From an uncultured Actinomycetes bacterium (lineage in GTDB: Bacteria > Actinomycetota > Actinomycetes > Mycobacteriales > Mycobacteriaceae), in the NCBI GenBank assembly GCA_903911165.1, contig CAIWCQ010000483.1, positions 1-23,894 of the forward strand: DNA of 23,894 nt, in the 5' to 3' direction. The notes below the pieces were generated by a model that saw nothing but the letters and a program-made list of their open reading frames with translations, had not been told where the DNA came from and made no database searches. Shown in pieces: positions 8,817-15,946 of this stretch. Position 1 is the first letter of the stretch, and each line of letters opens with the position of its first letter. The translations under genes were made by a program, and so were the position numbers.

Positions 8817-9200
8817 TCAGCGGACGAGGAGCCTGCGCAACTCGGGCAGCCAGGCCCGATCCGCGGGCACCCAGGGCAGGTCAAGCAGTTCGGTCGAGTC
8901 GACCCATCGCAAGGCCCGATGGTCGAGGGCCGTCAGGGTGCCACCGGTCTGATTCACCAGGTAGGCCCGCAAGACCAACGCATCGCCGAGGGCCACGTCC
9001 ATGCCGATCCGCTCACCCACCACCACGTCGACGCCGAGTTCCTCGCGCAGTTCACGCGCCAGTGCTGTGACTTCGGTTTCTCCCGGCGCCACCTTGCCGC
9101 CCGGCAACTCCCACAGGCCAGCCAGATCTGGCGGACGCTGTCGCTGCGCGACGAGCAACGCCCGGTCGGCGATCAGTGCTCCGGCGACCACGACCTGCAT
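8817..9200 (-). CDS. mutT2: Nudix hydrolase MutT2 (nucleotide pool cleaning)
   Basis: A small Nudix pyrophosphatase; M. tuberculosis MutT2 (Rv1160) hydrolyses dCTP and 5-methyl-dCTP and has been linked to oxidised nucleotides. The 127-residue product has a perfect Nudix box at 35-57: G35, E41, R49, E50, E53, E54, G56 ([10 protein letters not shown] to RELREELGV). ATG 9200 is the only plausible start. TACCGT at 9214-9209 lies 8 nt before it, so the transcript may be nearly leaderless. It is divergent from the pterin dehydratase gene (26-nt gap), the Rv1160/Rv1159A arrangement. Confidence 0.92.
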   Translation of the reverse strand: MQVVVAGALIADRALLVAQRQRPPDLAGLWELPGGKVAPGETEVTALARELREELGVDVVVGERIGMDVALGDALVLRAYLVNQTGGTLTALDHRALRWVDSTELLDLPWVPADRAWLPELRRLLVR

Positions 9201-9226
9201 GGCCTGTGACGGTATACGCTCGGCAG
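9201..9226. promoter_or_regulatory. 26-bp divergent promoter with shared GTATAC core
   Basis: The gap between the two start codons is only 26 nt. On the plus strand TACGCT (9215-9220) stands 6 nt before ATG 9227; on the minus strand TACCGT (9214-9209) stands 8 nt before ATG 9200. Both boxes use the palindrome GTATAC (9212-9217), so the two -10 elements overlap and both mRNAs would be leaderless or nearly so. Confidence 0.5.
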
Positions 9227-9514
9227 ATGGGCGTGTTGAGCGATGACGAGGTCGACGCTGCTGCGGCAGGATTGGATGGTTGGGAGCGTCGCGACAAGGC
9301 CCTGCGCCGGTCGGTCACCTTCCCCACCTTCCTCGACGCCATCGACGGCGTGCGCCGGGTGGCCGATCTCGCGGAACGCGCCGACCACCACCCTGACATC
9401 GACATCCGTTGGTGCACGGTGACGTTCGCACTCGTCACGCATTCCCAGGGCGGTATCACCCAGCAGGATGTCGCGTTGGCCGGGGATATAGACCGGACTC
9501 TCGCCGACCGGTGA
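9227..9514 (+). CDS. pterin-4a-carbinolamine dehydratase-like protein (Rv1159A-like)
   Basis: The family dehydrates 4a-hydroxytetrahydropterin (PCD/DCoH fold). The 95-residue product has the signature [10 protein letters not shown] (H54, H55, P56, W62) and the following THSQGGIT turn (71-78), a full-length single-domain enzyme. ATG 9227 is chosen over upstream in-frame codons because the conserved protein begins [10 protein letters not shown] and TACGCT lies 6 nt upstream. Its role in mycobacteria is unclear, since no pterin-dependent aromatic hydroxylase is seen nearby. Its 3' end overlaps the 3' end of the convergent pimE by 59 nt. Confidence 0.9.
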   Translation: MGVLSDDEVDAAAAGLDGWERRDKALRRSVTFPTFLDAIDGVRRVADLAERADHHPDIDIRWCTVTFALVTHSQGGITQQDVALAGDIDRTLADR

Positions 9515-10679
9515 CCGCGATCCACGCCAGGGTGCCCAGCGTCGCGGCGATGTAGACCAACCCCGACCAAGCCAGATACCAGGGCCGGCCGATTTCCCAG
9601 ATGGTCGGCTGGGCGAAGCTGAGCAGCCACGGCACTCCAATGAGGGTCAGCACCAGCCAACCCCAGCCCAGGAACCGGGCTCCGGGCCGGGTTCGCCAGG
9701 GTCCGTGAAGTAACCAGATCATCAGTGGGACCAGCCAAATCCAGTGATGGGTCCAAGAAATCGGTGAGGCCAGCAGGCCGAACAGTTGAACCACCAGCAG
9801 GGAACCCAACCGGTCCCGACAGCTCTCGGTGCCCAGCGCGCGCCACGCCAGCACGGCCAGCACGGCAGTCGCAGTCATCGCGGTCAGCACCAGCGGCCCG
9901 TAGGCCGCGTCGTATCCCAGAATGCGCGACAGCCCGCCGCGCCATGACTGATTGGACGACGTCGCGATCGGCCCGACCCGACTCGCGTCACCCAGCAGTT
10001 CGGTGAAGTAGTAGCGCGCCTGTTCACCGATAACCGCAACGGACAGTGCAACAGTGCCGGCGAACACCAGAGCCGCGAAAAGCGCTGCGCCCCAACGCCG
10101 AACACCCGCGAGATACACGCCGGTAATCGCCGGCGTCAATTTCACGCCGGCAGCCAAGCCGACCAGCAGACCCGACACCCACCACCGGGTGCTGTAGGCC
10201 GCCCACAGCATGGCGAGCACCAGGAACACGTTGATCTGCCCGTAGTCGATGGTGCTGCGCAGCGGCTCGATCCAGATCGCTACAGCTGTCCACACCATCG
10301 CCATCCGGTGACCACCCGCGGCGCTCGGCGCAAGAAGACACTGGCTGACGCGCACCACACCGTAGAGCGCGGCGATTGTTGCGAGTTGCCAGCACAGCGC
10401 CACCGTCTCGAAGGGCAGCCGGATCAACGGGTAGAACAGCAGTGCCGCGAACGGCGGGTAGGTGAACGGCAGCGGGAAGTCCGGGGTCTGATCGGAATAG
10501 ACGTAGGAATACAGGGTGCCCGGCTCGTCAAGGGTCGCCGCCCCGCCCAGGTAGACGTGGAGGTCGACGAAGTTTGCGCCGTGCGGCAGCAGATAGGTCC
10601 ACACGAGCCGGGCGGCCACGCTCGCAATCAGCAACGCCGGGGCGAGCCAGGCGAGCGGCGATACCGGCCGGTTCGACAT
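9456..10679 (-). CDS. pimE: mannosyltransferase PimE (polar PIM synthesis)
   Basis: PimE is a GT87-type integral membrane enzyme that adds the fifth mannose to phosphatidylinositol mannosides, using polyprenyl-phosphate-mannose. The 407-residue product has many hydrophobic helices. The motif [11 protein letters not shown] near residue 37 holds the aspartate (D39 here) matching the essential Asp58 of the M. smegmatis enzyme. Other landmarks are [23 protein letters not shown] and [18 protein letters not shown] 10679 is chosen because TAAAGT stands 7 nt upstream; GTG-containing extensions to 10769 are less likely. LpqW and PimE act in the same PIM/LAM branch point and both lie in this window. 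The 3' end overlaps the convergent dehydratase gene. Confidence 0.93.
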   Translation of the reverse strand: MSNRPVSPLAWLAPALLIASVAARLVWTYLLPHGANFVDLHVYLGGAATLDEPGTLYSYVYSDQTPDFPLPFTYPPFAALLFYPLIRLPFETVALCWQLATIAALYGVVRVSQCLLAPSAAGGHRMAMVWTAVAIWIEPLRSTIDYGQINVFLVLAMLWAAYSTRWWVSGLLVGLAAGVKLTPAITGVYLAGVRRWGAALFAALVFAGTVALSVAVIGEQARYYFTELLGDASRVGPIATSSNQSWRGGLSRILGYDAAYGPLVLTAMTATAVLAVLAWRALGTESCRDRLGSLLVVQLFGLLASPISWTHHWIWLVPLMIWLLHGPWRTRPGARFLGWGWLVLTLIGVPWLLSFAQPTIWEIGRPWYLAWSGLVYIAATLGTLAWIAVTGRRESGLYPRPTRHPAG

Positions 10680-10692
10680 TGACGCGACTTTA
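10680..10692 (-). promoter_or_regulatory. probable leaderless promoter of pimE (-10 TAAAGT)
   Basis: TAAAGT (10692-10687) matches TANNNT and is followed by CGCGTCA, then ATG at 10679. No ribosome binding site is seen, so the mRNA probably starts at the ATG. Confidence 0.55.
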
Positions 10693-10769
10693 GCGTCGCC
10701 CACTGCCGGCACCCGGACGTCGGTAGCGCATCGCTCCCGTAACGGTTGCATAAATGCCACACGTGTCAC

Positions 10770-10797
10770 TTGAGTAACTCCTGCAACTGGCTACCTT
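10770..10797 (+). promoter_or_regulatory. SigA-like promoter of the Rv1158c-like gene
   Basis: TTGAGT (10770-10775) and TACCTT (10792-10797) are separated by 16 nt, a normal SigA-type spacing. The expected start site near 10804 leaves a leader of about 30 nt. The -35 overlaps an imperfect inverted repeat GTCACT-TG-AGTAAC (10765-10778, one mismatch), which could bind a regulator. Confidence 0.45.
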
Positions 10798-10834
10798 CGG
10801 GTTTCAGGACTTGCAATCAAGAAAGTGGGATCAC

Positions 10835-11413
10835 ATGACACGCTCCGCACGCTTCACACGATTCGCCAAGCTCGGCGCCGCCAACGCGATTGCAGGTGCC
10901 GGGCTCTGCTCCGTCGCCATCGCCCTGAGCCCGGCCGCAGCAGCGGAACCCATCGTGCCGCCAGTCCTCCCGGATCTGCCAGCGCTGAACATGATTCAAC
11001 AGTTCGCCACCAATCCCGCCGGAATCGGCGCGGTGCTGCAGTCAGCGGCAACGGCATTGAGTGGCGCCTCCTCGGTGGTGGGTGCGCCCCTTCCCGGTTC
11101 AACCCTTCCCGGTTCAACCCTTCCCGGTTCAACCCTTCCCGTCTCGCCCATCCAAATGCCGCCGGGTCTCGCCCCGGTGGCCCCGGTCCCGGTCACCGGT
11201 AACCCGATTGCGGACTACCTCCCACTGCTGAACCAGATCGGAATCCCCGGCAGCCTGGTAAATCTGGCCCCCGCGAATTTGCCGATTCAACTCGGCAATC
11301 CGGCGAACATTGCGCCCGCGCCGGTGTTCACCCCGCCCGTCGCGCCGATCGTGCCGGCTGCGCCGGCCGGTGGCGTCTTCAACCCGCTCCCACTGCTCTC
11401 CGCGCTGCCCTGA
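10835..11413 (+). CDS. secreted Ala/Pro-rich protein, Rv1158c-like
   Basis: Function unknown. The 192-residue product has a signal peptide (MTRSARFTRFAKLGAANAIA..., likely cut after AAAA near residue 36). Next is a short helical part (LNMIQQFATNPAGIGAVLQSAATAL), three LPGST pentapeptides (about 86-100) and a Pro-rich C-terminal half. ATG 10835 starts a clean signal peptide with an AAGAAAG/GTGGGA stretch just upstream; GTG/ATG codons from 10811 are less likely. It sits next to pimE and before the Rv1157c-like gene, matching the pair of Ala/Pro-rich genes Rv1158c-Rv1157c of M. tuberculosis. Confidence 0.85.
   Translation: MTRSARFTRFAKLGAANAIAGAGLCSVAIALSPAAAAEPIVPPVLPDLPALNMIQQFATNPAGIGAVLQSAATALSGASSVVGAPLPGSTLPGSTLPGSTLPVSPIQMPPGLAPVAPVPVTGNPIADYLPLLNQIGIPGSLVNLAPANLPIQLGNPANIAPAPVFTPPVAPIVPAAPAGGVFNPLPLLSALP
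11088..11141 (+). repeat. in-frame 15-bp repeat (3 exact copies plus 9 nt) encoding LPGST
   Basis: CCCTTCCCGGTTCAA is repeated exactly at 11088-11102, 11103-11117 and 11118-11132, followed by CCCTTCCCG. All three copies are identical, so the duplication is recent or the array is being homogenised. Confidence 0.95.
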
Positions 11414-11433
11414 GCAGGATCTGCCGCACGCCC

Positions 11434-11484
11434 CCCCGTAGTTCGTCCCCGTAGTACGTCCCCGTAGTTAGTGCCCGTGATCGT
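11434..11484. repeat. 13-bp imperfect tandem repeat between two secreted-protein genes
   Basis: CCCCGTAGTTCGT, CCCCGTAGTACGT and CCCCGTAGTTAGT lie in tandem at 11434, 11447 and 11460, with a degenerate fourth copy GCCCGTGATCGT. The array ends 25 nt before the GTG start of the next gene, so copy number would change the distance between the two genes without changing a protein. Confidence 0.88.
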
Positions 11485-11509
11485 CAACCCTCCGGATTGG
11501 GAGCACCCC

Positions 11510-12613
11510 GTGCTGCATACCGCCAAGCTGGCCGCCACTCTGACCACCGCCGCGTTCGCACTGACCGCGGCGGTGTTCAGCCCGGCCGCGGTGGCCGACC
11601 CGACAATCCCGCTGGATCCGGCGCAACTGCCCGGCCTGGCGGCGGTGCAGAATCTCAGCCCGGTCATCCAGCAGGCCGCAGCAATGCCGTCGTCAGCGCA
11701 GGAGCTACTGCTGGCTGCGGCATCGCAGTTGGCCGGTAACGCCGCCACACCCGAAGGTTCTGCGGCGCTCGCCGAGGCGGTCACCCGGTTCGTTCAGAAC
11801 GGTGGACCGGCTGGCCTGACGCCGACGGCGATGGGGGCCCAGCCGTCGGTGGCCGGACTTCCACACGGAACGACGCCGCTGATGACGCCCGGCAGCGGCA
11901 ACGGCCCGATCCCGCTTCAGCCGCATGTGCCCGCCGTCGGGGCGATCGCCGGTACCGAGGCGCATCTACCCACCGGTATCGACCCCGCCCACGCTGCCGG
12001 ACCCGTCGCGGATGCCCTGCCCGAGGTCGCCCGGACCATCGCCCCAGCCGCACCGATCGTCCAAGCTGCGGCCGTCGCCCCGCCCGGACCGGCAGCTGCG
12101 CCCGCTCCGGCGGCCCTCCCGGCTCCTGCGGCCCTTCCGGCTCCTGCGGCTGTGCCGGCTGCGCCCGGCGTGCCAGCTCCGGCGGCGTCCACTTTCGACC
12201 CGAGCAGCCCGCCCACCCAGGACTTCATGTATCCCTCGATCAGCAGTGGCTGTCTCAAGGACGGCGGCAACGTCATTGCGAGCGCCCTGTCGGTGGCCGG
12301 GCCGGCCAAGATCCCGGTTCCCGGACCCGGTGCCGGCCAGACCGCCTACGTGTTCACCGCGGTCGGCACCCCGGCACCGGCGGCGGAGCAGAAACTGCCC
12401 CTCAACGTCACCTGGGTCAACCTCACTACCGGGCGTTCGGGCAGTGCGACGCTCAAGCCCAACCCGGAAATCAACCCGGAGGGGCCCACCACGCTGACCG
12501 CCATCGTCGATACCGGCGCGGGCAGCATCATCTCGACAATTTTCGGACAGGTCACCACCCTGGACTCACAGTGCACGTTCATGCCGACGATTGGGTCCTC
12601 CGTCGTACCGTGA
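11510..12613 (+). CDS. secreted Ala/Pro-rich protein, Rv1157c-like
   Basis: Function unknown. The 367-residue product has a signal peptide (likely cut after AVA near residue 29), a helical N-terminal region (about 30-110), an Ala/Pro-rich linker with an APAALP-type repeat (about 199-216), and a compact C-terminal domain (about 235-367). That domain has two cysteines, C248 (SSGCLKDGG) and C355 (SQCTFMP), likely a disulfide, and looks beta-rich (TAYVFTAVGTPAP, LNVTWVNLTTGRSG). GTG 11510 is chosen because GGGAG lies 6 nt upstream and the signal peptide follows; GTG 11471 lies inside the 13-bp array. Length agrees with Rv1157c (about 370). The conserved globular domain is probably the functional part. 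Confidence 0.85.
   Translation: MLHTAKLAATLTTAAFALTAAVFSPAAVADPTIPLDPAQLPGLAAVQNLSPVIQQAAAMPSSAQELLLAAASQLAGNAATPEGSAALAEAVTRFVQNGGPAGLTPTAMGAQPSVAGLPHGTTPLMTPGSGNGPIPLQPHVPAVGAIAGTEAHLPTGIDPAHAAGPVADALPEVARTIAPAAPIVQAAAVAPPGPAAAPAPAALPAPAALPAPAAVPAAPGVPAPAASTFDPSSPPTQDFMYPSISSGCLKDGGNVIASALSVAGPAKIPVPGPGAGQTAYVFTAVGTPAPAAEQKLPLNVTWVNLTTGRSGSATLKPNPEINPEGPTTLTAIVDTGAGSIISTIFGQVTTLDSQCTFMPTIGSSVVP
12104..12157 (+). repeat. in-frame 18-bp repeat (3 copies), Ala/Pro linker
   Basis: Units at 12104, 12122 and 12140 encode APAALP, APAALP and APAAVP. The nucleotide copies differ at several third positions. Confidence 0.85.
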
Positions 12614-12637
12614 CCGGCGGCCAAGCCGGATCCGGCT
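12614..12637. terminator. possible terminator hairpin between convergent genes
   Basis: CCGGC (12614-12618) can pair with GCCGG (12625-12629) over a GGCCAA loop, and a 14-bp perfect palindrome AGCCGGATCCGGCT follows at 12624-12637. It sits directly between two convergent stop codons. There is no T-run, so it would be the tailless kind; the evidence is only the inverted repeat and its place. Confidence 0.35.
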
Positions 12638-12782
12638 AGTAAGCCATGAACAAAATGTGTTCCCGCTCGTACTCCATACCGGGGTGTGCCGCTGCCAGGT
12701 GCGCCAGGGCAAGCTCGACAAGTTCGTCTTCGTCCTTGCCGCGAATCGCTTCGCCACAGGGGCAGTTGAGATGAGTCTTCAC
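12636..12782 (-). CDS. DUF1059 family small protein
   Basis: A 48-residue conserved protein of unknown function (MKTHLNCPCGEAIRGKDEDE to EREHILFMAY). The CPCGE motif (residues 7-11) and later histidines (H28, H33, H42) could bind a metal; this is inference. The start is GTG 12782, with GGGAGA about 7 nt upstream, and the stop is TAG at 12636. It follows the HhH-GPD gene by 17 nt on the same strand, so the two are probably co-transcribed. The Cys- and His-containing layout matches what I know of DUF1059. Confidence 0.88.
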   Translation of the reverse strand: MKTHLNCPCGEAIRGKDEDELVELALAHLAAAHPGMEYEREHILFMAY

Positions 12783-12799
12783 CGCTGGTCTCCCGTTCC

Positions 12800-13393
12800 T
12801 CAGGTCTTCTCTGCAGCAGCCTTGGCCGCCTTCATCTTCTTTTTGTACGCCCGAACCTGATCTAACGACCCCTTATCGACAACGTCGGCGATCGACATGT
12901 GGGTACCGGCCCTGCCATAGTCGCCAGCGGCCGCCCGCCAGCCACGCGGAGTCACGCCGTACTGCTTGCCCAACAGGGCGAGGAAAATCCTGGCCTTCTG
13001 CTCACCGAAACCGGGCAGCGCCTTGAGCCGACGCAGCACATCGGCACCGTCCGGGTCGCCTGTGGTCCACAGTCCAGCGGCGTCTCCGTCGTAGCGTTCG
13101 ACGATCTCGCGGGCCAGATCCTGGACACGTTTGCTCATGGACCCCGGAAACCGATGGACCGCGGGAGTCTGGGAGAAAGCGGCCGCAAACGTCGCCGGAT
13201 CGGCCTTGGCGATCATCGCGGCGTCGATCCCACCGAGGCGGTCGGCGATCTTGCGCGGACCGGCGAACGCCACCTCCATCGCGATCTGCTGATCAAGAAG
13301 CATGCCGATTAACAGGGCGAACGGGTTGTCGGTGAGTAGTTGGTCAGCTTCGGCGTCACCTGTCAGGCACAGGACTGCCGACGATCTGCTCAC
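12800..13393 (-). CDS. HhH-GPD superfamily DNA-repair-like protein (Rv1156-like)
   Basis: The 197-residue product has an endonuclease III-type fold: an N-terminal helical half (NPFALLIGMLLDQQIAMEVA) and a helix-hairpin-helix at about 123-143 (LKALPGFGEQKARIFLALLG). After the hairpin the usual VDTHV-type segment with the catalytic aspartate is not seen (YGVTPRGWRAAAGDYG), so glycosylase activity is doubtful. A Lys/Ala-rich tail follows (YKKKMKAAKAAAEK). The start is GTG 13393; TTAAAT lies 6 nt before it, so the mRNA may be leaderless. It corresponds to Rv1156 in order and length and probably forms an operon with the DUF1059 gene. Confidence 0.85.
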   Translation of the reverse strand: MSRSSAVLCLTGDAEADQLLTDNPFALLIGMLLDQQIAMEVAFAGPRKIADRLGGIDAAMIAKADPATFAAAFSQTPAVHRFPGSMSKRVQDLAREIVERYDGDAAGLWTTGDPDGADVLRRLKALPGFGEQKARIFLALLGKQYGVTPRGWRAAAGDYGRAGTHMSIADVVDKGSLDQVRAYKKKMKAAKAAAEKT

Positions 13394-13403
13394 ACCACCA
13401 TTT

Positions 13404-13422
13404 AACCCGGTTCAGCCGGGTT
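13404..13422. promoter_or_regulatory. perfect inverted repeat in a divergent promoter region
   Basis: AACCCGG-TTCAG-CCGGGTT forms a perfect 7-bp stem with a 5-nt loop. It lies 10 nt upstream of the HhH-GPD start and before the divergent membrane gene. It could be an operator or an RNA hairpin; nothing in the sequence decides. Confidence 0.45.
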
Positions 13423-13515
13423 CGGCAGTACCCGTCTGGTGAGGACCCGATGTGCCGACGGACAATGGCCATACCGAACAACTCTTCACCGATGGTATTC
13501 CTGAGGCGGGGGAAG

Positions 13516-13980
13516 ATGAGCGTCCCGATTCTGACGGCCTGTGCCGGCTTTCTGCTCGCGGTGCTGTGGATGGATCTGATGTTCGACAGCCAGGCCGGTC
13601 TACGCGGACCACGACCCGACGAAGCCGCACTGGCAGCTATCGGCGCTTACTACCACCGGGCGACCACTACATCCCAGCCGAGGGGAACGCTGATCGCCGG
13701 CGTCATGGCCGTCCTGCTCGTGACACTGGGCGTCGACACGGTGCTCGGTGGACGCCCGGCCTGGCTTCTCATCGTTTCCGGGGTTCTGGCGGGTGGACCG
13801 ATTTTGTTGGCGATGTTGCGCACCGTGCCCAATGCGGTTCGGCTGGGCAGGCGTGCCGATACCGCAGCCGAGCAGACCCGACTGGCCCGATCGGTCTATC
13901 GGGACCACCTCGTCTGTTTGGCGAGTATGTCGACGTTTCTCGCTCTCCAACTGTTCGCGGACTCGTGGTCGCAGACCTGA
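13516..13980 (+). CDS. small integral membrane protein of unknown function
   Basis: Not recognised. The 154-residue product has about four membrane segments: residues 2-20 (VPILTACAGFLLAVLWMDLM), about 60-78 (LIAGVMAVLLVTLGVDTVLG), 82-100 (AWLLIVSGVLAGGPILLAML) and 134-150 (LVCLASMSTFLALQLFA). A polar loop HRATTTSQPRG separates the first and second. ATG 13516 is preferred: GGGGGAAG is just upstream, and the in-frame extension from ATG 13450 uses many codons that are rare in this DNA (ATA, TCT, TCA, GTA, AGG). It ends 18 nt before the convergent DUF5302 gene. No counterpart between Rv1155 and Rv1156 is known to me. Confidence 0.72.
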   Translation: MSVPILTACAGFLLAVLWMDLMFDSQAGLRGPRPDEAALAAIGAYYHRATTTSQPRGTLIAGVMAVLLVTLGVDTVLGGRPAWLLIVSGVLAGGPILLAMLRTVPNAVRLGRRADTAAEQTRLARSVYRDHLVCLASMSTFLALQLFADSWSQT

Positions 13981-13998
13981 CCACTCAACGAGAAGCGG

Positions 13999-14178
13999 TC
14001 AGCCGCTCTTGCGCCGGAACTCGCGGCGCCCGCCGCCAATCGGACCGTGCGATTTGGATTGCTTGCCAACACCTTCGGTGCGGGCTGCCGCACCGGCCGC
14101 CTTGGCCGCCTTGCGTTCCAGCGCCTCCCGGAACTTGCGCTTGGTGTCCTCGCTCGATTCAGACTCTGACTCGGCCAT
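13999..14178 (-). CDS. DUF5302 family small basic protein
   Basis: A 59-residue conserved actinobacterial protein of unknown function: an acidic N-terminus (MAESESESSEDTKRKFREAL), an Ala/Lys-rich helix, then HGPIGGGRREFRRKSG at the end. The KRKFREALERK and REFRRKSG blocks fit DUF5302 as I know it. The start is ATG 14178; TACCCT stands exactly 7 nt upstream, so the mRNA is probably leaderless. It lies 50 nt downstream of the Rv1155-like gene on the same strand but has its own promoter. Confidence 0.85.
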   Translation of the reverse strand: MAESESESSEDTKRKFREALERKAAKAAGAAARTEGVGKQSKSHGPIGGGRREFRRKSG

Positions 14179-14228
14179 GCTTGGCAGGGTAACCCAGGGC
14201 TGCTCTGCCGAGTGACATCAGCGACCGA

Positions 14229-14712
<484 letters not shown>

Positions 14713-15543
14713 ATGAACCGACCCGCGAAAGTCGATGCCAGCATGCTCAGCGGCGTCTCCGAGACCGCCCTGTTGACGTTGCAGGGCAGAGCCCACCAGG
14801 CGGGCCTGCCGGACGCGATCATCGACGATCCGATGGCCATCGAACTCCGCGACTCCTTCGACGTCGACTTCGACAGGTTCGGCCGCCGGGGCCAAGAGAT
14901 GGCGCTGCGCTCGTTGGCCGTCGACTCCTGTGCCATCGCCTATCTGCGTGCGCATCCGAAGGCCACGGTCGTCGCCCTCGCGGAGGGCTTTCAGACCAGT
15001 TTCTGGCGCCTGGACAAAGCCATCGACGACCCGCAGTTCCAGTGGGTGTCGATAGATCTGCCCCCCGTGATCGAACTCCGCGAGCGACTGCTGCCCCCGT
15101 CCCCGCGGATCACCAACGTGGGCCAGTCCGCTCTGGACTACAGCTGGATGGATCGCATCGACTCGTCCAACGGGGTGTTCATCACCGCGGAGGGTCTGTT
15201 GATGTACCTGCAACCTGAACAGTCGATGGGCCTGATCACCGAGTGCGCCAAGCGTTTTCCCGGCGGCCAGATGTTCTTCGACCTACCCCCGACGCTGATT
15301 AAAAAGATCGCCCCCAACGGTATTCGGGCGTCCAAGCAATATCGGGTGCCGCCGATGCCGTTCAGCCTCTCGATCAACCAACTGTCGGCCCTGGTCGGCA
15401 CAATCCCGGGTCTTAAGGCCGTCCGTGACATCCCCATGCCGAGGGGCCGCGGATTCGTCTTCGAAACGGTCTTTCCGGCGTTCTGGCATTTCGGACCGAT
15501 GAAGCCGTTCCGAGGCGTCTACGCGCTACTCGAATTCGGCTGA
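14713..15543 (+). CDS. omt: O-methyltransferase of the leucine-carboxyl/TcmP type (Omt, Rv1153c-like)
   Basis: A SAM-dependent methyltransferase with an unknown substrate, 276 residues. It shows the TcmP/LCMT-type layout: an N-terminal cap (SETALLTLQGRAHQAGLPDA), a SAM-loop variant VVALAEGFQTSFWRLD (about 97-112), the acidic strand VSIDLPPVIELRERLLPPSP, and the TAEGLLMYL motif (about 157-165), followed by FFDLPPTLIKK. ATG 14713 begins the conserved protein; in-frame upstream codons overlap the divergent promoter of the Rv1155-like gene. In M. tuberculosis omt is Rv1153c, near Rv1155. Its last codons belong to a 25-bp duplication shared with the convergent GntR gene. Confidence 0.88.
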   Translation: MNRPAKVDASMLSGVSETALLTLQGRAHQAGLPDAIIDDPMAIELRDSFDVDFDRFGRRGQEMALRSLAVDSCAIAYLRAHPKATVVALAEGFQTSFWRLDKAIDDPQFQWVSIDLPPVIELRERLLPPSPRITNVGQSALDYSWMDRIDSSNGVFITAEGLLMYLQPEQSMGLITECAKRFPGGQMFFDLPPTLIKKIAPNGIRASKQYRVPPMPFSLSINQLSALVGTIPGLKAVRDIPMPRGRGFVFETVFPAFWHFGPMKPFRGVYALLEFG

Positions 15544-15566
15544 GTCCGCGCTAGTCGAATTCCGCT
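15522..15566. repeat. 25-bp period duplication spanning two convergent stop codons
   Basis: The 20-nt sequence beginning CGCGCTACTCGAATTC at 15522-15541 recurs at 15547-15566 with two mismatches (ACT/AGT and CGG/CCG). The copies carry the last codons of omt and of the GntR gene, with both stop codons (15541-15543 and 15551-15553) between or inside them. Confidence 0.85.
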
Positions 15567-15916
15567 GCGAGGTAACGAACCGCATCCTGCTCACCCAGCC
15601 CCAGCCCGCGAGCTGTTTGGGCATAGGAATGAGCCGCCGCAGCCATGGCGGCGTCGGCGGGGTCGCATCGGGCGATGAAAGTGCCTCGCCTGCCGCGGGT
15701 TTCGACGATCCCGGCGCTCTCCAACTCCCGGTAGGCGCGTGCCACCGTGTTCACAGCCAATCCCAGTTCGCCCGCCAGTTCCCGCACCGTGGGCAACCGG
15801 GTGCCGGCCGCCAGCCTGCCGTCCCGAACTGCGGCGATCACCGCGGTCCGCAATTGATCGAACAACGGCACTGATGATTCGCTGTCGATGCGAAGCCACT
15901 GCACCACTTCCGCCAC
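15551..15916 (-). CDS. GntR-family transcriptional regulator (short, YtrA-like), Rv1152-like
   Basis: The 121-residue product has an N-terminal winged helix-turn-helix (about 16-82): [60 protein letters not shown]. Only a short helical tail follows, too small for an effector-binding FadR/HutC domain, so it is of the YtrA type, which often controls its own or a neighbouring gene. GTG 15916 is chosen because the length (121) matches what I recall for Rv1152 and a GATACT box lies 7 nt upstream; GTGs at 15907 and 15904 are alternatives. It is divergent from the sirtuin gene with a 30-nt gap, so it may regulate both. Confidence 0.85.
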   Translation of the reverse strand: MAEVVQWLRIDSESSVPLFDQLRTAVIAAVRDGRLAAGTRLPTVRELAGELGLAVNTVARAYRELESAGIVETRGRRGTFIARCDPADAAMAAAAHSYAQTARGLGLGEQDAVRYLAAEFD

Positions 15917-15946
15917 GCAGCTCAGTATCGCCGCTATCGTGAGCGG
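15917..15946. promoter_or_regulatory. 30-bp divergent promoter, GntR regulator / sirtuin
   Basis: On the plus strand TATCGT (15935-15940) lies 6 nt before GTG 15947; on the minus strand GATACT (15929-15924) lies 7 nt before GTG 15916. Both mRNAs would start at their start codons. A GntR operator, if present, must lie inside or over the coding starts. Confidence 0.48.

Noticed and set aside
13450..13515. Upstream start (ATG 13450) for the small membrane protein
   Set aside because: A GAGG lies at good distance, but the 22 added codons are rich in codons rare for this DNA and precede an obvious N-terminal membrane segment, so the 13516 start is preferred.
13991..14010. Possible hairpin GCGG-TCAG-CCGC between convergent genes as a terminator
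   Set aside because: The stem is only 4-5 bp and has no T-run.
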